Below are positions 52,007 through 60,603 of a DNA stretch of 64,000 nt, piece by piece. Origin of the DNA: Autumnicola lenta (GTDB taxonomy: Bacteria; Bacteroidota; Bacteroidia; Flavobacteriales; Flavobacteriaceae); NCBI RefSeq assembly GCF_031846515.1, contig NZ_JAVRHO010000002.1, positions 62,001 to 126,000 of the forward strand, read 5' to 3'. Each line of letters opens with the position of its first letter. The stretch's first letter is position 1. The notes beneath the pieces are model-generated. The model saw only the letters and a list, made by a program, of their open reading frames with translations. It did not search any database and was not told the DNA's origin. The translations under genes were made by a program, and so were the position numbers.

Positions 52007-52830
52007 TACAAACTATTTTTATATGTGCCCAATACTTTTAACTGCTCAGTCATCACTTCCAAAATCTCCATTGCTTTTTGGAAACTTTCATATTCTTCAA
52101 ATATCACATCTACAAAAAATGAATATTTCCAGGGTGTTTCTATAATTGGCATACTCTGGATCTTCGTCATATCCAAATCAAAATCCCTGATGATATTTAA
52201 AACCGAAACCAGGCTTCCCCGCTTGCTTTCCAGCTCAAATTTTAAAGATGCCTTATTAATAATCTCGCCATTGGGCTCCTTCTTCTTCATACTCAAAATA
52301 AGGAAGCGGGTAGCATTACTTTTCTTGGTATGGATACTTTCTGCCAGCATTTCAAGGTTAAAAATCTGCGCTGCAGCTTTACTTGCCACCGCACCAACAT
52401 GCTTTAGCTCCTTTTCATATATTCTCTTGGCGACTTCAGCGGTATCTGCATCCTCTATTAATTTAATATGCGGAAATTTTTTGAAAAAATCTTTACACTG
52501 CAGCAATGCCATGGGATGTGAAAAAACTTTTTTTATCTTTTCTATAGATTGGCCAGGCAAAGCCATCAGGTTCATATCTATTGGGATGTAATGCTCTCCA
52601 ATAACTTTTATGTTATTTTCGTCGATCATTGCATAATTAGGCAAAATTGAACCTGCAATAGAATTTTCTATAGCCATCACTGCCTCATTTGCTTCTCCGG
52701 AAACTAATGCCGAAACGAGCTCTCTAAAAGACATACATTCCAGCACGTTTATACTTTTATGATAGTACTCTTGTGCCACCAAATGATGAAAGGAACCCTG
52801 AATTCCCTGAATTGCTACTTTTTTCTCCAT
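52006..52830 (-). CDS. pheA: Prephenate dehydratase
   Basis: A 274-residue enzyme converting prephenate to phenylpyruvate. The catalytic part has IQGIQGSFHHLVAQEY, VMAIENSIAGSI and the TRF motif in SNATRFLIL. The C-terminal ACT domain is at about 195-272 (KRGSLVSVLNIIRDFDLDMT). The usual ESRP phenylalanine-binding motif reads QSMPI here, so feedback sensitivity may differ. It is the first structural gene of the operon, preceded by an attenuator and an aromatic-rich leader peptide. Confidence 0.95.
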   Translation of the reverse strand: MEKKVAIQGIQGSFHHLVAQEYYHKSINVLECMSFRELVSALVSGEANEAVMAIENSIAGSILPNYAMIDENNIKVIGEHYIPIDMNLMALPGQSIEKIKKVFSHPMALLQCKDFFKKFPHIKLIEDADTAEVAKRIYEKELKHVGAVASKAAAQIFNLEMLAESIHTKKSNATRFLILSMKKKEPNGEIINKASLKFELESKRGSLVSVLNIIRDFDLDMTKIQSMPIIETPWKYSFFVDVIFEEYESFQKAMEILEVMTEQLKVLGTYKNSL

Positions 52831-52844
52831 TTAAAATTTGCTCT

Positions 52845-52876
52845 AAAAAAAAAGTCCCGACTTTTAGATCGAGACT
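52845..52876 (-). terminator. Attenuator terminator of the pheA operon
   Basis: On the minus strand AGTCTCGA (52876-52869) pairs with TCGGGACT (52860-52853), one G-U pair included, and is followed by a run of nine T. It lies between the leader peptide stop and the pheA start, as expected for a ribosome-controlled attenuator. Confidence 0.85.
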
Positions 52877-52900
52877 CTTATATAATTTCAGCACAGTTAA

Positions 52901-52978
52901 TTACAAAGCATTCCCGATCCTATCTCTGGTATAGAAATAAAAATAATAAAATGCGTTCCAGGTAATTAAGTTGTTCAT
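52901..52978 (-). CDS. Aromatic-rich leader peptide of the pheA operon
   Basis: A 25-codon open frame reads MNNLITWNAF followed by YYFYFY and ends in TRDRIGNAL. Residues 10-16 are seven consecutive Phe or Tyr. The stop is followed 25 bases later by the attenuator stem. This is the classic pattern of a transcription attenuator: a ribosome stalling at the Phe/Tyr codons for lack of charged tRNA would favour an antiterminator and read-through into pheA. It is too short for ordinary gene finders. I have not drawn a full antiterminator fold. Confidence 0.88.
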   Translation of the reverse strand: MNNLITWNAFYYFYFYTRDRIGNAL

Positions 52979-53237
52979 TGTTTCACTGTTACGTGGCTAA
53001 AGTAGCATTAAATTTCAAAAGCAGGAATAGTTTTTCTGCTTTTTTTAACTTTTTATTAATTTCATTTCGGAATTCTGTTTTTACAAAAGGATTACTAAAA
53101 ATTGTCATTTTTAATAAGTCTTTATTCCGAATAGTTTAAACGAAAATTGCTGCTTTTCAGAAGTAAAAAGAAAACCTACATTTTCCTTAGCACATATGGG
53201 TGATAATTAATCGTTACTTTTGAAAGAAAAGAGTTTC

Positions 53238-54158
53238 ATGTCTATCTTAGTTGAAGGAATTTCTAAATTCTACGGAAATCAAAAAGCCCTGGATGCAGTT
53301 TCATTTTCTATTGAAAAAGGCGAAATTGTTGGTTTCCTGGGACCTAATGGAGCGGGAAAATCTACTTTAATGAAGATCCTTACTGGCTATTTACCTCCTT
53401 CTGAAGGAAAAGCTGAAGTAAACGGAATCCACTTAACAGATGATATTCATCAAATTCAAAAGGGAATTGGCTACTTGCCGGAGCACAACCCGCTATATAC
53501 TGAAATGTACGTAAGGGAATATCTTGCTTTTAATGCAAAGGTCTACAATATTGATAAAGAGAGAATAGAAGAAGTAATTGAACTTACCCGACTTACTCCT
53601 GAAGCGAACAAAAAAATTGAGCAGCTTTCCAAAGGTTACCGGCAGCGTGTTGGCCTGGCTTCAGCATTACTTCATGATCCTGAAGTTCTGATTTTGGACG
53701 AACCTACCACCGGGCTGGATCCTAACCAGCTTGTGGAAATCAGGAATCTTATCCGGAATATAGGCAAGAACAAAACTATTTTTCTCTCTACTCATATTAT
53801 GCAGGAAGTAGAGGCGATTTGCGAAAGGGTAATTATTATAGATCACGGAAAAGTAGTCGCGGACAAGAAAATGGCAGAACTTCGGGACGAAAATGAGCAA
53901 ATTATCATAGTGGAATTCGATTATCGTATTGAAGATGTTGCCTTCAACAAACTTCCGCATTTAATTAGCGCTAAAAATGTCGGTGGTTTTACCTACGAAC
54001 TTCATTTTGATACCAGAAAAGATATGCGCCCCGCTGTTTTTGATTTCGCACATGATAACGGACTAAAAACACTTCAGCTAAACCGGAAAACCAAGAACCT
54101 GGAAAGTCTTTTTGCCGAACTTACGATCCCCCCAACCCCCGAAGGGGGAGCTTCGTAG
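53238..54158 (+). CDS. gldA: Gliding-motility ABC transporter ATP-binding protein
   Basis: GldA is the ATPase of the GldA-GldF-GldG ABC complex needed for flavobacterial gliding. It has Walker A GPNGAGKST, the signature QLSKGYRQRVGLA (LSKG-Y-x-Q-R-V), Walker B VLILDEPTTGLDPN and the H-loop STHIMQE. The frame starts at a TTG (53220) inside a TACTTTTG -7 box (53215-53222), so ATG 53238 is the real start. The last residues, IPPTPEGGAS, derive from an intergenic CCCCCGAAGGGGG repeat and extend the normal C-terminus. gldF and gldG are not in the window. Confidence 0.92.
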   Translation: MSILVEGISKFYGNQKALDAVSFSIEKGEIVGFLGPNGAGKSTLMKILTGYLPPSEGKAEVNGIHLTDDIHQIQKGIGYLPEHNPLYTEMYVREYLAFNAKVYNIDKERIEEVIELTRLTPEANKKIEQLSKGYRQRVGLASALLHDPEVLILDEPTTGLDPNQLVEIRNLIRNIGKNKTIFLSTHIMQEVEAICERVIIIDHGKVVADKKMAELRDENEQIIIVEFDYRIEDVAFNKLPHLISAKNVGGFTYELHFDTRKDMRPAVFDFAHDNGLKTLQLNRKTKNLESLFAELTIPPTPEGGAS

Positions 54159-54159
54159 A

Positions 54160-54183
54160 AAAAATTTCACAAGTGAAATTTTT
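54160..54183 (+). terminator. Terminator after gldA
   Basis: AAAAATTTCAC (54160-54170) pairs with GTGAAATTTTT (54173-54183) immediately after the gldA stop. The stem is perfect but AT-rich, with a two-base loop. Confidence 0.6.
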
Positions 54184-54200
54184 CAATCTCAAAAACGCAC

Positions 54201-54645
54201 TGTTTTGTCAGTTTGAGCGCAGTAGAGAACACATTGTGCTGTTCCCATAAAGAAGATGTTTCCCTGCTTTTAACAAACCCCTCGACTCCGCTCGGGGCGT
54301 CATACAATTGCAACGTGAATATCCTGAATTAGAGTCAGTTCCAATCACAGTCGGGAACTTCTAAATTAACTCACTTTAAATAAACGTCCCGGCTTAGAAG
54401 TGAACAAAAGAATTTTTAAACGTGTTAGAAGTGAGACATCAAATTTGGCAATTATCGATCTTTTGAAACCAGAAGGGTCAAAAATTTTTTCTTTCTGACT
54501 CGGGGATTCGCACTTTAAATCTTTGCTCTTCGAATCCTTCCGGGAAGATATGTCACGCGATGTTTTGTCAGTTCGAGCGCAGTCGAGAACTCATACAAAT
54601 TACTCTCTTTAAAAGAACCTCTCGACTCCGCTCGAGGTGACTTCA
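54201..54645. repeat. Two REP-like inverted-repeat units
   Basis: Unit one (54201-54303) begins TTTTGTCAGTTTGAGCGCAG and ends with CTCGACTCCGCTCGG. Unit two (54561-54645) begins TTTTGTCAGTTCGAGCGCAG and ends CTCGACTCCGCTCGAG. The first 30 bases match with two differences. Each unit's ends are inverted repeats (TCGAGCGCAGTCGAG against CTCGACTCCGCTCGA), so each can fold into a large hairpin. A further inverted pair, CCCCCGAAGGGGG at 54136-54148 and its counterpart near 54653, brackets the region. No gene is seen. Confidence 0.8.
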
Positions 54646-54669
54646 TATTTAAAAGCCCCCTTCGGGGAT

Positions 54670-55428
54670 TTAGGGGATGATAAACCTGAGCTTTCCTGTA
54701 TAGAACTCTTCTACATCAACAACCGGCGGCTTATTAACAGAAATTACATCGCCAAAACTCCTTATCTCACCTTTTACAGATTGCTGCGGATTTATGATCA
54801 TCTTGTTTGTCCCGCGGTGAAAGATGTCACAATGCTGAATAACCAATTCTGCGGCCTCCAGCCTTCCATCCCCGGCAGCAAAGAACACATTCAGATTTTC
54901 CACCTTTCCGGAGAGAAAATAATTGGAATATTGGTCATTCGTAATTCGGAGGTTTTCAACGTCCAGGTTCAGTTTGAAATCTCCAACCGTTCGAAAAGAA
55001 GCATCTTCTTCCTGGTTAAAAGATCGCAGCCATAAATTGGCAAATTTCAGGATACCTATACTTTCTATCGTGCTGCCGCTACTATTCTGCAGCCACGTAA
55101 GATCGGGAACAGTAACATACACTTTGGTGACCCCATATTCCCGAAAAAGATTGCACGAATTGCCATTTTTAATACTTAACTTGGAATTCTCTACTTCAAC
55201 CGAAACCTCATCTCTTAAATTTTCTCCGGTTTCCACGATTATCTTCTGCTCTGCCCCCTGCTGAATGAACAATTTCACCCTTTCATAAACTATTATTTCA
55301 TCAAAAGCTTCTACTTCAACTTCGTCCCGCACCACTTCCCCAGCAGTTTCAAAACAGGTTACAGCCTCTTCCGGAGAACAGCCGGAAAAGAAAAATACGA
55401 TAAATACTATGTAGAAAATATTCTTCAT
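54670..55428 (-). CDS. Head-GIN-domain (DUF2807) lipoprotein
   Basis: A 252-residue protein with a lipobox (FFSGC) followed by the GIN/DUF2807 right-handed beta fold: FDEIIVYERVKLFIQQG, repeated V-x-V-x-N strands, and SGSTIES. Such proteins are putative auto-transporter-like adhesins or surface proteins of Bacteroidota; the exact role is unknown. Its stop is inside the repeat-rich region after gldA. It lies four bases after the PagL-like gene and is probably cotranscribed. Confidence 0.85.
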   Translation of the reverse strand: MKNIFYIVFIVFFFSGCSPEEAVTCFETAGEVVRDEVEVEAFDEIIVYERVKLFIQQGAEQKIIVETGENLRDEVSVEVENSKLSIKNGNSCNLFREYGVTKVYVTVPDLTWLQNSSGSTIESIGILKFANLWLRSFNQEEDASFRTVGDFKLNLDVENLRITNDQYSNYFLSGKVENLNVFFAAGDGRLEAAELVIQHCDIFHRGTNKMIINPQQSVKGEIRSFGDVISVNKPPVVDVEEFYTGKLRFIIP

Positions 55429-55432
55429 TTAT

Positions 55433-56536
55433 TTATAATCTATACCCTAAAGAAAATTCGACAGCTTCTGCATTTGCACCATGCGCCCTTACTGTAGCTG
55501 ATGCCCAGATATGTTCACTCAACTTTCTGCTCAATCCTGCCCTTATGTATAGCTGGTCCACATATTCAGCATAAGGATAGTAAACGTAAAAACCCAGCTG
55601 AGTAATGACAGAGAGTTTGTTGAATGTTAGCTGATGACCCGCAAACAGTCCTACGCGATTTGCATCTTCATCACCTGTGGTATGGCCGTTTGGAAAAGCC
55701 ACCGACTGGTAATAAATATATTCTTCCAGGGCTTTGGAATAGAAAAACTCCGCACCTGCCTGCAAAGTGCTTTTTCTGTTAATCACTTTATCTGCAAATA
55801 CCGTAGCCGTTAAAAAAGGATATCGTGCAGATCCTATAACTCCCATGGTATTTACTCCGCCGCGAACAGCAAAATTCAAGTGAACCGGTTCGGAGTATTT
55901 AATTTTCTCCGAATCCTTAGCAATATATTCCGGAGCATTTTCATAATCCAGCATATAATTTACTCCCACATTAAATGCCAACGTATTTGTACTGCTATTA
56001 GGAGATTTAAAATCGGCATTGGAATAATGAAGCAGCGAAACTCCCGCCTGCAATCCAAATCCTTTGTAAATATTTTCCCTGTGGAAATTACCCATGAGGT
56101 AAGTGGAACTTAAAATTTGGGAACCGTATGCGTTGTTCCGGTAATTATCGTCCGGATGATATGGATTTGAAGCATAGGCCAGTCCCTGCCCTACCCTAAA
56201 CATCAAATTCCGCTGTAAAAAGTAAAAACTTAAATGAGCAAAAAGTCCGAAGTTCTCTCCAAGTTGCTGATTTTTTAGATCCTGATAAGTAAAAGAATAG
56301 CCCACATCGGGATAGTTGTAACGCCGTTCCCACGCTTCAAATCCATAGGTTTTTCGCTGAAAACTGAGGATTATTCCCGTGGGATGGTCCGTAATAAGGT
56401 GGGAGATATCCGGACTATGTTCTAAAATTGTTCCATAGAAATAATTGGCATCTACCGAATAAAATTTGGGAGCTTTATCCTGCGCATTAATTATTCCGCA
56501 GCAAAACAAATGTAGGTAGAGGACAAATCTATTCAT
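55433..56536 (-). CDS. Acyloxyacyl hydrolase/PagL-like outer-membrane protein
   Basis: A 367-residue secreted beta-barrel protein. After the signal peptide (cleavage near INAQ), the pattern LLHYSNADFKSPNSSTN recalls the His-Ser-Asn catalytic signature of the lipid A 3-O-deacylase (PagL)/acyloxyacyl hydrolase family. It is preceded by GFGLQAGVS and ends FSLGYRL, a barrel-type terminus. It may trim acyl chains from lipid A or related lipids in the outer membrane. TAGATTTG on the minus strand at 56551-56544 is a candidate -7 box. Confidence 0.7.
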   Translation of the reverse strand: MNRFVLYLHLFCCGIINAQDKAPKFYSVDANYFYGTILEHSPDISHLITDHPTGIILSFQRKTYGFEAWERRYNYPDVGYSFTYQDLKNQQLGENFGLFAHLSFYFLQRNLMFRVGQGLAYASNPYHPDDNYRNNAYGSQILSSTYLMGNFHRENIYKGFGLQAGVSLLHYSNADFKSPNSSTNTLAFNVGVNYMLDYENAPEYIAKDSEKIKYSEPVHLNFAVRGGVNTMGVIGSARYPFLTATVFADKVINRKSTLQAGAEFFYSKALEEYIYYQSVAFPNGHTTGDEDANRVGLFAGHQLTFNKLSVITQLGFYVYYPYAEYVDQLYIRAGLSRKLSEHIWASATVRAHGANAEAVEFSLGYRL

Positions 56537-56597
56537 GGCACGGCAAATCTAATACATTTGCGATAATTGCCATTTTTGGCATCTCTCTTATTTTCCG

Positions 56598-57551
56598 CTA
56601 AAAAATTGCCTCTGCAATTTTTTGAATATTAGAGCTTTTCCCCATAGAGTAGTAGTGCAAAACCGGAACCCCGGCATCCATCAATTCTTTAGATTGTGAG
56701 ATACACCAATCTACACCTACCTGTCGTACTTCTGCATTACTTTTGCACTTTTCAACTTCTGAAATTAATTCTTCCGGAAGATCTATTCTAAAAACCTGCG
56801 GCAGTAATTGCAGGTGCCTCATTGTGGCTATTGGTTTTATGCCAGGTATAATTGGCACGTTAATTCCAGCTTTTTTGGCATCTTCCACAAACTTGAAATA
56901 TTTGCTATTATCAAAAAACATTTGTGTTACGATATAATCTGCCCCTTTATCTACTTTTTCTTTCAACCGCCGGAGATCTGATTTTAAGGAAGGGGCTTCC
57001 AAATGTTTTTCAGGATAGCCCGCGACTCCAATACAAAAATCAGCCTTGTGATCTGCCTCGATAACATCGTGCAAATATTTTCCCTGATTTAAACCCTGAA
57101 TTTGCTCCACCAACTCACAGGCGTAATTATTACCACCTTCTGAAGGTTCAAAATATTTTTGATGGCTCATCGCATCACCACGCAGCGCCATTACATTTTC
57201 AATACCCAAATAATGGCAATCCACCAGCAGATACTCAGTTTCCTGCTTGGTAAAACCTCCGCAAAGCACATGAGGAACTGTATCTACATTGTATTTATGT
57301 TTAATTGCGGCACAAATACCCACCGTTCCAGGGCGCATACGTGTAATTTGCCTGTCCAGAAGCCCTTCTCTTTCCACATATACATATTCTTCCCGGGAAG
57401 TTGTCACATCTATAAAAGGTGGCTGGAATTCCATTAAAGGATCTATGTTATCATATAGCTCCTGAATATTTTTCCCCTTTTTTGGTGGAATAATTTCGAA
57501 GGAAAACAATGTTTTGCCTTTTGCATTTTTAATGTGTTCTGTAACTTTCAT
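56598..57551 (-). CDS. metF: Methylenetetrahydrofolate reductase
   Basis: Reduces methylene- to methyl-tetrahydrofolate, supplying the methyl group used by the split MetH encoded just upstream. Motifs are SFEIIPPKKGK near the N-terminus, DVTTSREEYVY, ALRGDAMSHQK (the RGD segment near FAD), GVAGYPEKH and TQMFFDN. At 317 residues it has bacterial length. It is separated from metH by 368 bases of hairpins and a structured repeat, so it may have its own promoter. Confidence 0.95.
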   Translation of the reverse strand: MKVTEHIKNAKGKTLFSFEIIPPKKGKNIQELYDNIDPLMEFQPPFIDVTTSREEYVYVEREGLLDRQITRMRPGTVGICAAIKHKYNVDTVPHVLCGGFTKQETEYLLVDCHYLGIENVMALRGDAMSHQKYFEPSEGGNNYACELVEQIQGLNQGKYLHDVIEADHKADFCIGVAGYPEKHLEAPSLKSDLRRLKEKVDKGADYIVTQMFFDNSKYFKFVEDAKKAGINVPIIPGIKPIATMRHLQLLPQVFRIDLPEELISEVEKCKSNAEVRQVGVDWCISQSKELMDAGVPVLHYYSMGKSSNIQKIAEAIF

Positions 57552-57576
57552 TTAAATCTAAAATTTCTTTATATGT

Positions 57577-57678
57577 GGGCGTTGCCTTACAGGCCGGGCT
57601 TTACGCTATATCTTTTTTTCCTGCACTCCGCTTCGCTATGTGCCGGTAAAAAAAGGATGCCGCTGCAATCCCTAACGC
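57577..57678. repeat. Structured intergenic element (GGGCGTT...AACGC)
   Basis: A 102-base element closed by GCGTT (57579-57583) and AACGC (57674-57678). Inside are GCCTTACAGGC, able to hairpin, and a long stem of ATCTTTTTTT (57610-57619) with AAAAAAAGGAT (57648-57658), capped by a TGCAC/GTGC hairpin. GGG at 57596-57598 can pair with CCC at 57670-57672. The whole resembles a multi-branched fold. I recall similar sequences in other Flavobacteriia but cannot verify that here. Strand and role are unknown. Confidence 0.55.
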
Positions 57679-57804
57679 ATTTAATTCCTCTAATTTATTA
57701 TTCTTTTATTCAAAAGCGCGAAACCAAATCTTGAGCAGCTAAATTAAATGTAGCTTAATGCTTGTCTACACTTTTCCGCGACTCTAAGACCGATCATTCT
57801 TTCC

Positions 57805-57883
57805 AGACCTACAAGGTTCTAAAAACCTTGCAGGTCTACCGAGTTTTTTTCCAGACCTCACAGGTTTTAAAAACCGGTGAGGT
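57805..57883. terminator. Two tandem hairpins after metH
   Basis: AGACCTACAAGGTT/AACCTTGCAGGTCT (57805-57818 with 57824-57837) and GACCTCACAGGTTT/AAACCGGTGAGGTC (57854-57867 with 57870-57883) each have 13 of 14 positions paired. They are diverged copies of one stem type, also seen at 36888 and 62518. They lie 37 bases or more past the metH stop and probably end that transcript. Confidence 0.55.
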
Positions 57884-57919
57884 CCCTAATTCTCAATATT
57901 TCAATCCAACTTCTCACTC

Positions 57920-60598
57920 CTAATCTGCAATATTCGGATTTAGCCATTTCTCTGCTTTTTCGAAGGATATACCTTTCCTTTCGGCAAAATCCTTTACCTG
58001 ATCCTCTTTTATTTTTCCGAGTCCGAAATAACGTGCTTCAGGATTCGCAAAATAGTAACCACTTACACTTGCGGCCGGCCACATGGCGAGGCTTTCAGTT
58101 AACTTGACGCCAATTCGCTCCTCCACTTTTAAAAGCTCCCAAATACTTAACTTCTCAAGGTGATCGGGACAGGCGGGATAGCCCGGTGCCGGTCTTATTC
58201 CTTTATAAGTTTCCTTAATCAATTCTTCATTAGAAAGATCTTCATCTGGCGCATAACCCCAATCTTCAGTACGGACCTGCTTATGAAGATATTCTGCAAA
58301 AGCTTCAGCTAAACGGTCGGCAAGAGCCTTGATCATTATAGAATTATAATCATCGTGATCTTTTTCAAATTGTGCCGCCAATTCACTGGTTCCAAATCCT
58401 GTACTTACGCAAAAGAAACCAAGGTAATCCTGAATTCCGGTTTCCTTTGGCGCTATAAAATCTGCAAGGGCGAAATTTGGCTTTTCACCGTGCTTCTTAA
58501 GCTGCTGCCTTAATGTGCGAAAAAGCATCGTTTTGTCTTCGGAATCTTCTTTATAACTGACTTCAATATCATCATTATTGACTGTGTTAGCTTCAAATAG
58601 TCCAAATACTGCTTTTGCTTTCAGGAGCTTTTCATCAAGAATCCTGTTCAACATACGTTTTGCATCTTCAAACAGAATACCAGCCTGTTCCCCTACCTTT
58701 TCATCCTTCAAAATATCCGGGTAACGGCCATGTAAATCCCAACTTCTAAAAAACGGACTCCAGTCAATATACTTAACCAACTTCCTGATATCAAACTCTT
58801 CAATTATGTGGATACCGGGTTTATTTGGATTTTTTATCGACGTGTTTTTCCAATCAATCTGGTACTTATTTCGTCGGGCCTGCGACAGGTTAAGGAAACT
58901 CTTAACTTTACCACGCTTTTTAAAGTTCGCCCGGAATTTATCATACTCTTCCTTAAGATCGCTCTTATATTTTTCCCGGGTACTTTCCTTCAACAAGTCA
59001 CCTACCACCGTTACAGCTCGCGAAGCATCATTAACATGCGCTACAGCATAATTATATTGCGGATCTATTTTTACGGCAGTATGAGCTTTAGAAGTTGTCG
59101 CACCACCAATCAACAAAGGCACCTCAAAGTTCTGACGCTGCATTTCTTTCGCAAGAAAAACCATTTCATCCAGCGAAGGTGTGATTAAACCACTCAGCCC
59201 AATCGCATCCACATTTTCAGCTTTGGCAGTTTCAATAATCTTTTCTGAAGGTACCATCACTCCCAGATCGATAATTTCATAATTATTACAGCCCAAAACA
59301 ACACTTACGATATTTTTACCAATATCGTGCACATCTCCTTTTACCGTTGCCATAAGGACCTTCCCTGCCGACTGCCGTTTCTGTGATTTATCAGCTTCAA
59401 TATACGGGAGCAGATAAGCAACCGCTTTTTTCATCACCCGGGCAGACTTAACTACCTGCGGAAGGAACATTTTCCCGCTTCCGAATAAATCACCAACCAC
59501 ATTCATCCCAATCATCAGGTGGCCTTCAATAACTTCTATAGGTTTATCTGCTTCCTGCCGGGCTTCTTCGATATCATCGAGAATATAAGCATCTATTCCT
59601 TTTACCAGGGCATGGGTAATCCTGTCCTGCAACGGCTTTTCCCTCCAGGAAAGATCTACCTTGCTTTCACGTTTTGTACCTACAACATTTTCTGCAAAAT
59701 CCAGCATGCGCTCGGTTGCATCTTCTCTTCTGTCCAGAATTACGTCTTCTACATGTTCGAGTAAATCTTTCGGAATATTGTCGTAAACATCCAGAAGTGC
59801 AGGGTTTACAATTCCCATGTTCATTCCTGCCTTTATGGCGTGATATAAGAAAACAGAATGCATCGCCTCCCTTACAGGATCATTTCCCCGGAAGGAGAAA
59901 GAAACATTACTAACCCCACCACTTACACTGCAATGCGGAAGGTTTTCTCTAACCCAGCGTGTTCCTTCAATAAAATCTATCGCGTTACGCTTATGTTCGT
60001 CCATTCCTGTTCCCACAGGAAAGATATTAAGGTCAAAAATGATATCTTCCGGAGGAAATTTAACTTTGTTAACCAGGATATCGTAGGATCTTTTGGCAAT
60101 CTCCACACGGCGTTCATAATTATCAGCCTGTCCTACTTCGTCAAAAGCCATCACAATTACCGCAGCACCGTATCGCTTTATTTTTCTCGCGTTAGTTACA
60201 AATTCTTCTTCTCCTTCTTTTAAACTGATGGAGTTCACCACACATTTACCCTGCACCACCTGAAGCCCCGCCTCGATAATTTCCCATTTTGAGCTATCAA
60301 TCATAATAGGCACCCGGGCAATATCCGGCTCGGCAACTACCAGGTTCAGGAATTTCACCATGGCTTCTTTGCCATCGATAAGACCATCATCCATGTTGAT
60401 ATCGATGATCTGTGCGCCGCCGTCTACCTGATCTCTTGCAACTTCCAGGGCTTCATCAAACTTCTCTTCTTTAATAAGCCGCAGGAACTTCTTTGATCCT
60501 GCAACGTTAGTACGCTCCCCAACATTGACAAAATTGCTGTCGGGAGTAATTACTAAAGGCTCAAGGCCAGAGAGTTTTAAAGGTCTAATTTCTGACAT
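57920..60598 (-). CDS. metH: Cobalamin-dependent methionine synthase, C-terminal polypeptide
   Basis: The second half of a MetH split between its homocysteine and folate domains, 892 residues. A pterin-binding TIM barrel (about 10-270: VNVGERTNVAGSKKF, IDINMDDGLIDG) is followed by the B12-binding cap and Rossmann domain, with VKGDVHDIGKNIVSVVLGCN whose His is the lower cobalt ligand. The C-terminal SAM-binding activation domain includes RPAPGYPACPDH. It follows the homocysteine-domain gene after five bases and makes methionine using methyl groups from MetF. Confidence 0.95.
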   Translation of the reverse strand: MSEIRPLKLSGLEPLVITPDSNFVNVGERTNVAGSKKFLRLIKEEKFDEALEVARDQVDGGAQIIDINMDDGLIDGKEAMVKFLNLVVAEPDIARVPIMIDSSKWEIIEAGLQVVQGKCVVNSISLKEGEEEFVTNARKIKRYGAAVIVMAFDEVGQADNYERRVEIAKRSYDILVNKVKFPPEDIIFDLNIFPVGTGMDEHKRNAIDFIEGTRWVRENLPHCSVSGGVSNVSFSFRGNDPVREAMHSVFLYHAIKAGMNMGIVNPALLDVYDNIPKDLLEHVEDVILDRREDATERMLDFAENVVGTKRESKVDLSWREKPLQDRITHALVKGIDAYILDDIEEARQEADKPIEVIEGHLMIGMNVVGDLFGSGKMFLPQVVKSARVMKKAVAYLLPYIEADKSQKRQSAGKVLMATVKGDVHDIGKNIVSVVLGCNNYEIIDLGVMVPSEKIIETAKAENVDAIGLSGLITPSLDEMVFLAKEMQRQNFEVPLLIGGATTSKAHTAVKIDPQYNYAVAHVNDASRAVTVVGDLLKESTREKYKSDLKEEYDKFRANFKKRGKVKSFLNLSQARRNKYQIDWKNTSIKNPNKPGIHIIEEFDIRKLVKYIDWSPFFRSWDLHGRYPDILKDEKVGEQAGILFEDAKRMLNRILDEKLLKAKAVFGLFEANTVNNDDIEVSYKEDSEDKTMLFRTLRQQLKKHGEKPNFALADFIAPKETGIQDYLGFFCVSTGFGTSELAAQFEKDHDDYNSIMIKALADRLAEAFAEYLHKQVRTEDWGYAPDEDLSNEELIKETYKGIRPAPGYPACPDHLEKLSIWELLKVEERIGVKLTESLAMWPAASVSGYYFANPEARYFGLGKIKEDQVKDFAERKGISFEKAEKWLNPNIAD

Positions 60599-60603
60599 AG
60601 AGA

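Noticed and set aside
52025..52591. A 188-codon plus-strand frame opposite pheA.
   Set aside because: Antisense to a well-conserved enzyme; low-complexity Ser/Phe/Ile composition typical of a reverse-strand shadow.
53017..53043. AAAAGCAG/CTGCTTTT hairpin with T run on the plus strand.
   Set aside because: No plus-strand gene ends there; it sits in the divergent gap between the pheA leader and gldA, so a terminator role is not supported.
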